Origin: Streptomyces sp. NBC_00490
GTDB taxonomy: Bacteria > Actinomycetota > Actinomycetes > Streptomycetales > Streptomycetaceae
DNA length: 64,000 bases
Reading direction: 5' to 3'
NCBI RefSeq assembly: GCF_036013645.1
Contig: NZ_CP107869.1
Coordinates: 4,774,001 to 4,838,000, forward strand
Positions within the stretch are counted from its first letter, which is position 1. Each line of letters opens with the position of its first letter. Shown in pieces: positions 1 through 9,022 of the stretch. The notes under the pieces were generated by a model, which saw nothing but the letters and a program-made list of their open reading frames with translations, was not told the DNA's origin and did not search any database. A program made the position numbers and the translations under genes.

Positions 1-1360
1 ACATCCGGTCCAGGTGCGCCCCCGCGTCGGAACCGCCGAGCATGACGTCCTCGTGCTGCCAGGTCTCGGCGCGCAGCGCCCAGGAGGCGGGGTCGTTGTC
101 GGTGGGCATGGGCCACAGGACGGTCCGCAGATCGTCGGCGGCACAGATCTCGACGAGGCACTGGAAGGCGTCCTGCCCCCGCTCCTCGGCGATGTCCCGC
201 ACGACCCGCCCGCTGAGCCCGCGGTTCGCCTCGCTGTACGTGTCGCCGATGACGTACCGCCCGAAGTGCGCGAGCCGCCGGAAGACGCCCGCCTCCTTGG
301 AGTCGGCGCGCCGGAGCATCTCCACCCGTACGTCCGGGTCCCGGAGCCTGGCGATCCGCTCGGGCACGGGCAGCCCTAGGATCGGCCCCCACCCGGGGAT
401 GAGGTTGAGCGCGCAGAAGGTGCCCAGCGACATGTTCATCGGCGTGAGGATCGGCATGGTCAGCGCGACGATCCGCCCGCCGGCCTTCCGTGCCTGCTCA
501 CTGGCGAACAGCTGCCGGGGCACGCGTTCGGGGACGGAGGCGTCGATGGTGAGGACGTTCCAGTTGAGGGGCCGTCCCGCCGCCGCGGTCATCTCCACGA
601 ACAGATCGATCTCGGCGTCACTGAACTGGTCGAGGCACCCGGCGACGATCGCCTCGATCTGCGTCCCCTCGTGCTCCCCGACCGCCTTGGCCAGAGCGAC
701 GAGTTCGGCGGGCTCGGCATGCCGGGAGGCGACGGGCCGCCCGTCACCGTCGGAGTGCGTGGACGACTGGGTGGTGGACAGCCCCCAGGCCCCGGCGTCC
801 ATGGCCGCGTGGAACAGCCTCAGCATCTCGTCGAGTTGCTCCTCAGTGGGCTGCCCCCCGACCGCCTCCGCCCCCATGACATACCGCCGCAGGGCGCAAT
901 GCCCCACCATAAACCCGGCGTTGACCGCGATCCGCCCCTCAAGAGCGTCCAGATACTCCCCGAAGGAGCTCCAGCTCCAGGGCGCCCCTTCCTCCAGGGC
1001 GACCAGCGACATCCCCTCGACCCGGGACATCATCCGACGCGTGTAGTCGGCGTCCTCGGGCCGGTCGGGATGGAGAGGCGCGAGCGTGAACCCGCAGTTC
1101 CCGGCGGCGACGGTCGTGACACCGTGATTGAGGGAGGGGGTCGCGTAGGGGTCCCAGAACAGCTGGGCGTCGTAGTGCGTGTGGGGGTCCACGAACCCGG
1201 GCGCGAGGACGAGGCCTGCGGCGTCCTCGGTGGTGCGGGCTTCTTCGGTGACGGTACCGATGACGGCGATACGACCGTCACGGATGCCGAGGTCGGCGGT
1301 GTAGGCGGGCGCGCCGGTGCCGTCGACGACGGAAGCGCCTTTGATGACGTGATCGAGCAT
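1..1360 (-). CDS. Amidohydrolase, N-acyl-D-amino-acid deacylase-like (3' end outside window)
   Basis: The ATG at 1360 is preceded by a GGAGG ribosome site; the frame stays open to the window edge, so only about 453 residues are seen. The N-terminus has the amidohydrolase hallmark GFVDPHTHYD, with two metal-binding histidines and an Asp, followed by HGVTTVAAGNCG. This matches the urease-superfamily D-aminoacylase/dihydroorotase-like group, Zn hydrolases of amide or cyclic-amide bonds. It lies downstream of the LLM oxidoreductase gene on the same strand with a 97-bp gap holding a dispersed repeat. The substrate cannot be read from sequence; context suggests a hydrolytic step of the catabolic island. 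Confidence 0.85.
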   Translation of the reverse strand, partial: MLDHVIKGASVVDGTGAPAYTADLGIRDGRIAVIGTVTEEARTTEDAAGLVLAPGFVDPHTHYDAQLFWDPYATPSLNHGVTTVAAGNCGFTLAPLHPDRPEDADYTRRMMSRVEGMSLVALEEGAPWSWSSFGEYLDALEGRIAVNAGFMVGHCALRRYVMGAEAVGGQPTEEQLDEMLRLFHAAMDAGAWGLSTTQSSTHSDGDGRPVASRHAEPAELVALAKAVGEHEGTQIEAIVAGCLDQFSDAEIDLFVEMTAAAGRPLNWNVLTIDASVPERVPRQLFASEQARKAGGRIVALTMPILTPMNMSLGTFCALNLIPGWGPILGLPVPERIARLRDPDVRVEMLRRADSKEAGVFRRLAHFGRYVIGDTYSEANRGLSGRVVRDIAEERGQDAFQCLVEICAADDLRTVLWPMPTDNDPASWALRAETWQHEDVMLGGSDAGAHLDRM

Positions 1361-1400
1361 GAGCCTTGCCTCCTTGGACTCCGGGTCGGTGGATATGCCT

Positions 1401-1450
1401 AAGGGGCGCGGGGAACTGCGCGACCAGCCCCCACGCACCCGCACCCCGCA
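1401..1450 (+). repeat. Dispersed Streptomyces palindromic repeat, copy A
   Basis: The 50 bases begin AGGGGCGCGGGGAACTGCGC and end in CACGCACCCGCA. The same unit recurs at 45846-45919 and, as an inverted pair, at 57425-57550. It fills the gap between two same-strand genes. Confidence 0.6.
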
Positions 1451-1457
1451 ACGGCGA

Positions 1458-2576
1458 CTAGGAGGCAGCCCGGAACCGGGACGTCCGATGCACCGGATCC
1501 GTATCGATCTTCGGAATCACATGCTCACCGATGAGCCGAATCGTCTGCAGCGTCTCCTCCTTCGGCACCCCCACCGGCAACCCGAAGCTCAACTGATCCG
1601 CCCCCGCCTGCTCCCACCGCTTGCACTGCGTGAGCACCTCGTCCGGATCCCCGCAGATCAGCAGCTCCTCCTCGATGAGCAGCTCCACGAACTCCGCGGT
1701 GTACTCCGGCAACGTCTCCGGCCACACCGGGAACCCCTCGGGACGAGGGAACGTGTCGTGGTACCGGAACACCAGCGAGGGCAGATAGTGCAGTCCCCCG
1801 TTGACCGCGACCTCGATCGCCTCCGCGTGCGTGGGCGCGCAGATCGCGGTCGTCGTCACCATCACGTTGTCGTTGACGAAGTCCCCGATCGGCTCCGCGT
1901 TCACGATCGCCGTCTTGTACTTCTCCAGCACCCACTCCATGTCGGACACCTTCTGGATGCTGAAACCGAGCACCCCGAGGCCCTTGCGCGCCGCCATCCC
2001 GTACGACGGCGGTGACCCGGCGGCGTACCACATCGCGGGGTGCGACTTCCCGTACGGCTTCGGCAGCACCTTGCGCGGCGGCAGCTGCCAGTGCTTGCCC
2101 TGGAAGCCGACGTACTCGTCCTGGAGCCACATCTTGGGGAACTCGGCGATGGTCTCTTCCCAGATCTCCTTGGTGTAGTTCATGTCGGTGATGCCGGGAA
2201 GGAAGCCGAGGATCTCGTGCGACCCGGCTCCCCGTCCGCTCCCGAACTCGAAGCGGTTCTCGGTGAGATGGTCGAGCATGGCGACCTTCTCGGCGACCTT
2301 CACCGGGTGGTTGACCTGGGCGAGGGGGTTGAAGATCCCTGATCCGAGGTGGATCCGTTCCGTCGCGTGTGCCAGGTATCCCAGGAAGACGTCGTTCGCG
2401 GAGAGGTGCGAGTACTCCTCCAGGAAGTGGTGTTCGGAGGCCCAGGCGTACTTGAACCCGGACTTGTCCGCCTGGATGACGTACTCGGTCTCCTCCATCA
2501 GCGCCTTGTGCTCGGCCAGCGGGTCGGTCTCGGCGCGTTTGCCCACGTATCCCTGTACAAAGAGCCCGAATTCCAA
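1458..2576 (-). CDS. LLM-class flavin/F420-dependent oxidoreductase
   Basis: The 372-residue protein starts EFGLFVQGYV and shows the luciferase-like monooxygenase TIM-barrel pattern: SEHHF early, GSGIF near residue 80, FEFGSGRGAGSHE, and a C-terminal CGDPDEVL. Such enzymes use FMN or F420 for monooxygenation or hydride transfer. A TGA lies three codons upstream in frame, so the start must be the TTG at 2576, with GGTGA six bases ahead as ribosome site. Two copies of the island operator lie in the 100-bp leader, so it probably has its own promoter although it follows the SDR gene. Substrate unknown. Confidence 0.85.
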   Translation of the reverse strand: MEFGLFVQGYVGKRAETDPLAEHKALMEETEYVIQADKSGFKYAWASEHHFLEEYSHLSANDVFLGYLAHATERIHLGSGIFNPLAQVNHPVKVAEKVAMLDHLTENRFEFGSGRGAGSHEILGFLPGITDMNYTKEIWEETIAEFPKMWLQDEYVGFQGKHWQLPPRKVLPKPYGKSHPAMWYAAGSPPSYGMAARKGLGVLGFSIQKVSDMEWVLEKYKTAIVNAEPIGDFVNDNVMVTTTAICAPTHAEAIEVAVNGGLHYLPSLVFRYHDTFPRPEGFPVWPETLPEYTAEFVELLIEEELLICGDPDEVLTQCKRWEQAGADQLSFGLPVGVPKEETLQTIRLIGEHVIPKIDTDPVHRTSRFRAAS

Positions 2577-2605
2577 GGAGGTTCACCGTCCCCACGAGTC
2601 GTTAC

Positions 2606-2620
2606 CTGACGCATCGTCAG
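2606..2620. promoter_or_regulatory. Island operator site 1
   Basis: CTGACGCATCGTCAG, a perfect CTGAC-N5-GTCAG palindrome 30 bases upstream of the LLM oxidoreductase start at 2576. Confidence 0.75.
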
Positions 2621-2665
2621 ATTCACTGCCCAGACTGTTCCACCGGCCGCATGGAGCGTCAATAG

Positions 2666-2680
2666 CTGATGGCCCGTCAG
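2666..2680. promoter_or_regulatory. Island operator site 2
   Basis: CTGATGGCCCGTCAG, one mismatch in the left arm. It overlaps the stop codon of the SDR gene (2677-2679) and lies 60 bp centre-to-centre from site 1. A weaker half-site, GGAGCGTCAA, sits between them. Confidence 0.65.
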
Positions 2681-3447
2681 GTGAGACTGACTCCCGCCAT
2701 CCACCCGCCGTCGATCACGAAGGGCTGCCCGGTGATGTACGAGGAGTCGTCCGAGGTCAGGAAGAGCGCGAGCCGTGCCACCTCCTCCGGCTTCCCGATC
2801 CGCCCCAGCGGCACGAGCTTGCGGTAGAGCTTCCCGACCGCGCGCGAGATCTCCTCGGCGTCGCCCCCGGGTTCGAGGAGGGCGGGGTTGGCCATGGCGG
2901 TGTCGATGGCCCCGGGGCAGACGGCGTTCACGCGGATCCCCCGCCGCGCCAGCTCCAGCGCGGCGACCCGCGTGAGACCGAGGACGGCGTGCTTGGTGGC
3001 GGCGTACGACCCGACGGCCGCCATCCCCGTGAGACCCGTGTAGGAGGCGGTGTTGACGATGGTCCCCCCGTCGGTCATCTCGGGGGCGACGGTCTTGATG
3101 CCGAGGAAACAGCCGACCTGGTTCACCTGGACGACCTGCATGAACTCGTCGAGCGGGGTGTCGAGGAGGGAGTTGAAGCGCAGAATGCCGGCGTTGTTGA
3201 CGAGCCCGTCGATGTGGCCGTACGCCTCCTTCGCGGCCGTGACGGCCGACCGCCACTGCTCCTCCTCGCCCACGTCGAGGTGGACGTAGGACGCCCCGAT
3301 CTCCTTCGCGAGGGCCTCCCCCTGGTCGTCGAGCACATCGGCGACCACGACGGCGGCCCCCTCCTCCCGGAAGAGCCGCGCCTCCTGCTCCCCCTGTCCG
3401 CGTGCCGCGCCGGTGACGATGACGACGCGTCCGTCCAGCTTGCCCAT
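2677..3447 (-). CDS. Short-chain dehydrogenase/reductase
   Basis: A 256-residue classical SDR. It has the Rossmann motif TGAARGQG near residue 13, NNAG near 88, catalytic Ser in the NTASYTG stretch, YAATK as the Tyr-x3-Lys pair, and a C-terminal SSYITGQPFVIDGG. It would interconvert a hydroxyl and a ketone with NAD(P). The ATG at 3447 follows GAGGAG at good spacing. It is the third gene of an operon running amidohydrolase, LLM oxidoreductase, SDR, with an 11-bp gap from the LLM gene. Members of this family act as 3-alpha/20-beta-hydroxysteroid-type dehydrogenases, but substrate is inference only. Confidence 0.9.
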   Translation of the reverse strand: MGKLDGRVVIVTGAARGQGEQEARLFREEGAAVVVADVLDDQGEALAKEIGASYVHLDVGEEEQWRSAVTAAKEAYGHIDGLVNNAGILRFNSLLDTPLDEFMQVVQVNQVGCFLGIKTVAPEMTDGGTIVNTASYTGLTGMAAVGSYAATKHAVLGLTRVAALELARRGIRVNAVCPGAIDTAMANPALLEPGGDAEEISRAVGKLYRKLVPLGRIGKPEEVARLALFLTSDDSSYITGQPFVIDGGWMAGVSLT

Positions 3448-3458
3448 GCGGTGACTCC

Positions 3459-4385
3459 TCAGAGGTGGGGTGCCACGTCGGTACCGAACGCGGCGATCTG
3501 GTCGGTGAGTTCGTCGCTGCCGCGGCTGCGGAAGCGGACCTGGATCTGGTCGACGCCCATCTCGCCGTACGCCCGCAGGGATGCGGCGAGCTGCTCGGGG
3601 TCGCCGGTGAGGGTGCGGCGTCCGACCTCCCACGCGGGCCGGCCGATGTAGAGGGGCTCGGCGATGGCGCCGATGGTGAAGGGGCCTTGTCTGTCCCGGC
3701 GCAGCTCCCTGATCCGGGCGATCTGTGCGGGCAGCCGGTCCCGCGGGTCGCCCTGCGGCAGCCAGCCGTCGCCTCTGAGCGCCGCGCGCCGGACGGCCGC
3801 GGGCGAGGAGCCGCCGACCCAGAGGGGGACGTGCGGCTGGGCGGGCCGGGGCCGCTGGCCGAGGCCCTCGAAGTCGTAGAGCTTGCCGTGGTGTTCGGGG
3901 AACTCCTCGGGGCCGAGGCAGGCGCGCAGGGCGTCGAGGCACTCGTCGAGCACCGCGCCCCGCTGCCGGAAGTCGAACCCGAGCGCCTCGAACTCCTCCT
4001 GCACATGCCCGGCCCCGACCCCGAGGATCAGCCGGCCGCCGCTGAGATGGTCGAGGGTGGCGTACTGCTTGGCGGTGAGCAGCGGGTGCCGCAGCCCGAC
4101 CACGGCGACGTGACTGAGGAGTCGTACGCGCTCGGTCGCGGCGGCGAGGTAGGCGAGGGTGGCGACGGGGTCGTACCAGACCGTGCTCATCGCGGGGACG
4201 AGCCGGCGGGGGATGGCGACGTGGTCGCAGCCGGCGATGTAGGCGAAGCCGGCGCGGTCGGCGGCCCGGGCGACGGCGAGGAGGTCGGCGGGGCGGGCGG
4301 CGGTTTCCCAGGGCTCGGTGTAGAGGGTGCTCTGGGACTGGATGGGGAGCTGGATGCCGTACTCCATGCGCTTCGTGTGCGTCAT
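3459..4385 (-). CDS. LLM-class F420-dependent oxidoreductase
   Basis: A 308-residue luciferase-like protein. FAYIAGCDHV occurs near residue 50, a conserved LSGGRLILGVGAGH lies near 120, and VPLWVGG near 190; this last set is typical of F420-dependent LLM subfamilies. The ATG at 4385 overlaps the TGA of the upstream amidohydrolase by four bases (ATGA), so the two are translationally coupled. An internal Met seven codons in (4367) is an alternative start. It is only distantly like the LLM protein at 1458-2576, so this is not a recent duplicate. It probably catalyses a redox step on the amidohydrolase substrate or product. Confidence 0.87.
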   Translation of the reverse strand: MTHTKRMEYGIQLPIQSQSTLYTEPWETAARPADLLAVARAADRAGFAYIAGCDHVAIPRRLVPAMSTVWYDPVATLAYLAAATERVRLLSHVAVVGLRHPLLTAKQYATLDHLSGGRLILGVGAGHVQEEFEALGFDFRQRGAVLDECLDALRACLGPEEFPEHHGKLYDFEGLGQRPRPAQPHVPLWVGGSSPAAVRRAALRGDGWLPQGDPRDRLPAQIARIRELRRDRQGPFTIGAIAEPLYIGRPAWEVGRRTLTGDPEQLAASLRAYGEMGVDQIQVRFRSRGSDELTDQIAAFGTDVAPHL

Positions 4386-5632
4386 GTGCGGCTCCACAGG
4401 CCCTCGGGGGTGAGGCCGAGCAGCTCGATGGCGTTGCCTCGTACGATCCGCTCGACCAGGTCGGGGGCCAGGTGTCCCATCTGGGCCTCGCCGACCTCGC
4501 GGGATTTCGGCCAAGTGGAGTCGGAGTGCGGGTAGTCGGTCTCGTAGAGGACGTTGGCGACGCCGATGGCGTCGAGGTTCTTCAGGCCGAAGGCGTCGTC
4601 GAAGAAGCAGCCGTAGACGTGCTCGGCGAACAGTTCGGACGGCGGCCGGTGGACCTTGTCGGCGACCCCGCCCCAGCCGCGGTTCTCCTCCCACACCACG
4701 TCGGCACGTTCGAGGATGTAGGGGATCCAGCCGATCTGCCCTTCGGCGTACATGACCTTGAGCTGCGGGAAACGTTCGAACTTGCCGCTCATCAGCCAGT
4801 CCACCATCGAGAAGCAGCAGTTGGCGAAGGTGATGGTGGAGCCGACGGCGGGCGGGGCGTCGGCGGAGGTGGACGGCATGCGGCTGGAGGAGCCGATGTG
4901 CATGGCGATGACGGTGCCGGTCTCGTCGCAGGCGGCGAGGAAGGGGTCCCAGTCGTCGGTGTGGACGGAGGGCAGGCCGAGGTGCGGGGGTATCTCGGAG
5001 AAGGCGACGGCCCGGACGCCGCGTGCGGCGTTGCGCCGTACCTCCGCGGCGGCCAACTCCGCGTCCCACAACGGGATCAGGGTCAGGGGTATGAGACGAC
5101 CCTGGGCATCGGGCCCGCACCACTCCTCCACCATCCAGTCGTTGTAGGCCTGGACGCACAGCAGGCCCAGCTCACGGTCCGCGGCCTCGGTGAAGGTCTG
5201 GCCGCAGAAGCGGGGGAAGGTCGGGAAGCAGAGGGCGGACTGGACGTGATTGACGTCCATGTCGGCGAGCCGGGACGGGACGTCGTACGAGCCCTGCCGC
5301 ATCTGCTCGTAAGTGATGACTTCGAGCTTGATCTCGTCCCTGCTGTAACCGACGGCGGTGTCGAGGCGGGTGAGGGGCCGGTGCAGGTCCTCGTAGACCC
5401 ACCAGTCGCCGAGGGGGCCGTCGGAGCCCGGGGCGCCCATCACGGGCTTGAAGCGGCCGCCGAGGAAGGTCATCTCCTTCAGCGGGGCGCGGACTATGCG
5501 GGGCCCGGTGTCCAGGTACTTCTTCGGAAGCCGGTTCTGCCAGACATCCGCCGGCTCCACGGTGTGGTCGTCGACGGAGATGATCAACGGAAAGGCCGGG
5601 GTGGTGTCCGTGGTCTCGGTCATGGGGGTCAC
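4382..5632 (-). CDS. Amidohydrolase-2 family metal-dependent hydrolase, paralogue 1
   Basis: A 416-residue TIM-barrel amidohydrolase. It has the N-terminal SVDDHTVEP metal-binding start, a central HIGSSS histidine region and a C-terminal YETDYPHSDS. The family contains ACMSD-type decarboxylases and C-C or amide hydrolases. It is strongly similar to 51255-52463, sharing FPRFCGQTF, YNDWMVEEWCG and EIRRNAARGVRAV-type blocks. It is first in the operon to 2677. The start may be GTG 5632 or ATG 5623; neither has a clear Shine-Dalgarno, and an operator lies only 13 bases upstream. Precise reaction unknown. Confidence 0.85.
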   Translation of the reverse strand: MTPMTETTDTTPAFPLIISVDDHTVEPADVWQNRLPKKYLDTGPRIVRAPLKEMTFLGGRFKPVMGAPGSDGPLGDWWVYEDLHRPLTRLDTAVGYSRDEIKLEVITYEQMRQGSYDVPSRLADMDVNHVQSALCFPTFPRFCGQTFTEAADRELGLLCVQAYNDWMVEEWCGPDAQGRLIPLTLIPLWDAELAAAEVRRNAARGVRAVAFSEIPPHLGLPSVHTDDWDPFLAACDETGTVIAMHIGSSSRMPSTSADAPPAVGSTITFANCCFSMVDWLMSGKFERFPQLKVMYAEGQIGWIPYILERADVVWEENRGWGGVADKVHRPPSELFAEHVYGCFFDDAFGLKNLDAIGVANVLYETDYPHSDSTWPKSREVGEAQMGHLAPDLVERIVRGNAIELLGLTPEGLWSRT

Positions 5633-5644
5633 GGTAGCGCCGAA

Positions 5645-5659
5645 CTGACGGTCCGTCAG
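5645..5659. promoter_or_regulatory. Island operator site 3
   Basis: CTGACGGTCCGTCAG, a perfect palindrome 13 bases upstream of the amidohydrolase start, in the divergent gap shared with the AfsR-like gene. Confidence 0.8.
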
Positions 5660-5831
5660 CTACGGCGGCGGCGACCGACTGTGACGCTTTATGTGCGGAA
5701 GTGTGCGAAGACCACGTGAGGGGCTTGTGATATCCCGCGCGCCTCCCTGTGATGGGGGTCTCCACGGCTGACGCATCTGCCATGAACAAGGCAAACTGGC
5801 GTCGTTGCTCACTGTGTCTAGGGGGACGGCG

Positions 5832-8786
5832 ATGGACGGAGTACCGCGGGTGCCTGAACAGCGGCGTCCCGGCTCCTCGGCGGAGCCGGAACTGCCGCTG
5901 CGCTTCAGCGTGCTCGGACCGGTCCGCGCCTGGCGCGGCGAGGAGTCGTTGCCCATGGGCTCCCCGCAGCAACGGGCCCTGCTGGCCGCGCTGCTGCTGC
6001 GGGAGGGCCGTACGGCCACCGCGGCCGAACTGATCGACGCCCTGTGGGGCGAGGAGTCACCGTCCCAGGCGCTGGCGGCGCTGCGGACGTACGCCTCCCG
6101 GCTGCGCAAGGTCCTGGACCCCGACGTCCTGGTGAGCGAGTCGGGCGGGTACGCGATCCGCTCGCTGGGAGAGGGCGCGCTGGACCTCGCGGTGGCCCAG
6201 GAGCTGGCCACGGAGGCGGAGAAGGCGCGGGGCGCCGGGGATCTGTGCCACGCGCGGGAGGTGCTGGGCCGGGCGCTCGCCCTGTGGGACGGCGAGGTCC
6301 TGGCGGGAGTGCCGGGGCCGTACGCCTCCTCGCAGCGGGTCAGACTGGAGGAATGGCGGCTCCAACTCCTGGAGTCCCGCCTGGACATGGACCTGGAGCA
6401 GGGCTGCCACGCGGAGGCCGTCTCGGAACTGACGGCCCTGACGGCGGCCCACCCGCTGCGGGAGCGGCTGCGGGAACTCCTCATGCTCGCCCTCTACCGC
6501 AGCGGGCGCCAGGCGGAGGCGCTGGCGGTCTACGCCGACACCAGGCGGCTGCTCGCCGACGAGCTGGGCGTCGACCCGCGCCCGGGCCTGCGCGACCTCC
6601 AGCAGCGCATCCTCCGCGCGGACCCCGGGCTCGCGGAAGCGCCGTCCCCGCGGCCGGAGCCGGCTTCCGTCGCGGTCCGCCCCGCGCAACTTCCCGCCAC
6701 CGTCCCGGACTTCACCGGCCGCGCGTCCTTCGTGTCCGAACTGAGCGAGGTCCTGGCATCGGCGGAGGGCCGTGTGATGGCGGTGTCGGCACTGGCGGGC
6801 ATCGGCGGCGTCGGCAAGACGACCCTGGCGGTGCACGTGGCACACCAGGCGCGCGGCACCTTCCCCGACGGCCAGCTGTACGTCGACCTCCAGGGCGCCG
6901 GGTCCCGGGCCGCGGAGCCGGAGACCGTACTCGGCTCGTTCCTGCGGGCGCTGGGCACCGCGGACTCGGCGATCCCGGACTCCCTGGAGGAGCGGGCGGC
7001 GCTCTACCGCTCGGTCCTGGACGGCCGCCGGGTGCTGGTGCTGCTGGACAACGCGCGGGACGCCGCCCAGGTACGTCCGCTGCTCCCCGGCACGGAGGGC
7101 TGCGCGGCGCTGGTGACCTCCCGGGTACGGATGGTGGACCTCGCCGGGGCGCACCTGGTCGACCTGGACGTGATGTCGCCGGACGAGGCGCTGGCGCTCT
7201 TCACGAAGATCGTGGGCGAGGAGCGGGTGGGCAGCGAGCGGGACGCAGCCCTGGACGTGGTGGCGGCGTGCGGCTTCCTGCCGTTGGCGATCCGCATCGC
7301 CGCGTCACGCCTCGCGGCCCGCCGCACGTGGACGGTGTCCGTCCTGGCGGCGAAGCTGGCGGACGAGCGCCGGCGCCTGGACGAACTCCAGGCCGGTGAC
7401 CTCGCGGTGAAGGCGACCTTCGAGCTCGGTTACGGCCAGCTGGAGCCGGCCCAGGCCCGCGCCTTCCGGCTGCTCGGCCTGGCCGACGGCCCGGACATCT
7501 CGCTCGCCGCGGCGGCCGCGGTACTGGACCTGGACGCTGAGGAGACCGAGGACCTCCTGGAGTCCCTGGTCGACACGTCGCTGCTGGAATCGGCGGCGCC
7601 CGGCCGGTACCGGTTCCATGACCTGGTCCGACTCTACGCGCGTGCTTGTGCGGAGCGGGACGAGTGGCCGCCCAGCGAGAGGGGGTCGGCGCTGTCCCGG
7701 TTGCTGAACTTCTACCTGGCCACGGCGGCGGGGGTCTACGCGATCGAGCGGCCGGGTGACCGGCTGGTGGACCACCTGTACCCGACCGGTGGCGCGGGCC
7801 TGGCGTTCCCCGACCGGCAGGCGGCCCGGGACTGGCTGTACTCCGAAGCCGTACCGCTCCTCGCCTGTGCACGGCAGTCGGCCCGGGGAAGCACACTGGG
7901 ACGTGCGATCGACCTCCTGTGGGCCTCCGTCGACCTCGCCGAGTCGGGTGCCAACGCGAAGGAGTACGAGGCCTCGGCCACGGCCCTGCGCGATGCCGCA
8001 CGCACCGCCGGGGACATCCGCGCCGAGGGCCGGGCCTCCGTCGTGCTGAGCAACGCGCGACTGTTCTCCGGCCAGTTCGACCTGGCGTACCCGGAGGCTC
8101 AGGAGGCCATCCGGCTCGCCGAGGCCACGGATGACCCGCTGCCCTCCTGCTGGGCGGCGAACATCCTCGGCAGCATCGCCTTCTACAAGAACCGCCACTC
8201 GGAGGCCGAGCGCTACTTCAGCCAGGCACTCGACAAGTTCCGCGACTGCGGCGACATGGCGGGGTCCGCCAGCCCGCTGTGCAATCTGTCGCGACTCCAT
8301 CTCGCCACCGGGCGGGCCGACACGGCCGTCGCGCTGGCCCGCCAGGGAACGGACATCTACCAGGGGCTGGGACACACCCTCAGAGGCGCCAACGGCCTGT
8401 ACGCCCTGGGAATGGCTCTCGGCAAGACGGGACAGCACACCGAGGCCGCCGCGCAACTGGTGGAGGCGCTCCGCGTGTTCCGCGACAGCCGGCAGCGTCT
8501 GTGGGAGGGGATGACCCTCTGCCGGCTGGCGGAGGTCGAACTGGACGCGCGCAAGCCGGCCCCGGCGGCGAGCAACGCCGAGATGGCGCTCACCGTGCTG
8601 AGGGGCATCGGGGGCGAATGGCGCCGGGGGCACGTCCTCACGGTCCTCGGCCGGGCGCTGAACGGCATCGGCCACTCCGGCAGGGCACAGGTCTGCTGGC
8701 GCGAGGCGCTGGAGATCTACGAGCGGTTGGACTCGCCGGAGGCGGCCGAGGTGCGCATGCTCCTCACTCCTGTCGCCGCCGCCTGA
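5832..8786 (+). CDS. AfsR-like SARP regulator with BTAD, NB-ARC and TPR domains
   Basis: A 984-residue regulator. An OmpR-type winged helix lies near residues 20-105 (FSVLGPVRAW, ALLAALLLREG, YASRLRKVL), then a BTAD domain to about 265 ending LADELGVDPRPGLRDL. An NB-ARC ATPase begins near 295 with Walker A GIGGVGKTT around 323-331 and VLVLLDNARD as Walker B. TPR-like helices fill residues 700-980. Size and domain order match Streptomyces AfsR (about 993 aa), a DNA-binding ATPase phosphorylated by AfsK. The ATG at 5832 follows AGGGGG; an upstream in-frame TTG at 5805 lacks a ribosome site. A small repeat-protein gene follows, as afsS follows afsR. Confidence 0.93.
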   Translation: MDGVPRVPEQRRPGSSAEPELPLRFSVLGPVRAWRGEESLPMGSPQQRALLAALLLREGRTATAAELIDALWGEESPSQALAALRTYASRLRKVLDPDVLVSESGGYAIRSLGEGALDLAVAQELATEAEKARGAGDLCHAREVLGRALALWDGEVLAGVPGPYASSQRVRLEEWRLQLLESRLDMDLEQGCHAEAVSELTALTAAHPLRERLRELLMLALYRSGRQAEALAVYADTRRLLADELGVDPRPGLRDLQQRILRADPGLAEAPSPRPEPASVAVRPAQLPATVPDFTGRASFVSELSEVLASAEGRVMAVSALAGIGGVGKTTLAVHVAHQARGTFPDGQLYVDLQGAGSRAAEPETVLGSFLRALGTADSAIPDSLEERAALYRSVLDGRRVLVLLDNARDAAQVRPLLPGTEGCAALVTSRVRMVDLAGAHLVDLDVMSPDEALALFTKIVGEERVGSERDAALDVVAACGFLPLAIRIAASRLAARRTWTVSVLAAKLADERRRLDELQAGDLAVKATFELGYGQLEPAQARAFRLLGLADGPDISLAAAAAVLDLDAEETEDLLESLVDTSLLESAAPGRYRFHDLVRLYARACAERDEWPPSERGSALSRLLNFYLATAAGVYAIERPGDRLVDHLYPTGGAGLAFPDRQAARDWLYSEAVPLLACARQSARGSTLGRAIDLLWASVDLAESGANAKEYEASATALRDAARTAGDIRAEGRASVVLSNARLFSGQFDLAYPEAQEAIRLAEATDDPLPSCWAANILGSIAFYKNRHSEAERYFSQALDKFRDCGDMAGSASPLCNLSRLHLATGRADTAVALARQGTDIYQGLGHTLRGANGLYALGMALGKTGQHTEAAAQLVEALRVFRDSRQRLWEGMTLCRLAEVELDARKPAPAASNAEMALTVLRGIGGEWRRGHVLTVLGRALNGIGHSGRAQVCWREALEIYERLDSPEAAEVRMLLTPVAAA

Positions 8787-8824
8787 GCCCACCACCCGGG
8801 GCCGTCGGTGTCGGCGTCGGCATC

Positions 8825-8846
8825 GGCGTTCATCGTTCGTTTATCG
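8825..8846 (+). promoter_or_regulatory. Tandem 11-bp direct repeat, putative AfsR/PhoP-type box
   Basis: GGCGTTCATCG and TTCGTTTATCG abut exactly and agree at 8 of 11 positions. SARP operators are 11-bp-spaced direct repeats placed about 8 bp before the -10 element; CAGTCT at 8855-8860 sits at that distance. The GTTCATC core also resembles the Streptomyces PHO-box repeat. It lies about 180 bp upstream of the small repeat-protein gene. Confidence 0.55.
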
Positions 8847-8945
8847 CGGCCCGGCAGTCTCTGTCTTGTCGATCCGTCGCGTCGGGGGGCAGACGGATCG
8901 CAGGTAAGGCCGCGGTGCCCACGGTTTAGGGTGGGCGGCCCGAGC

Positions 8946-8985
8946 AGCCCACCCGGGCACCCACGGGGGAGTGACCGGGTGGGCT
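8946..8985 (+). promoter_or_regulatory. Leader stem-loop before the AfsS-like gene
   Basis: AGCCCACCCGG (8946-8956) pairs perfectly with CCGGGTGGGCT (8975-8985) around an 18-base loop. It lies between the AfsR-like stop and the small gene and could be a terminator, attenuator or mRNA-stabilising leader. No U-tract follows. Confidence 0.45.
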
Positions 8986-9022
8986 CTCAGTTCACAATGA
9001 TCCGCCCCAGGGGAGGCAGCAC

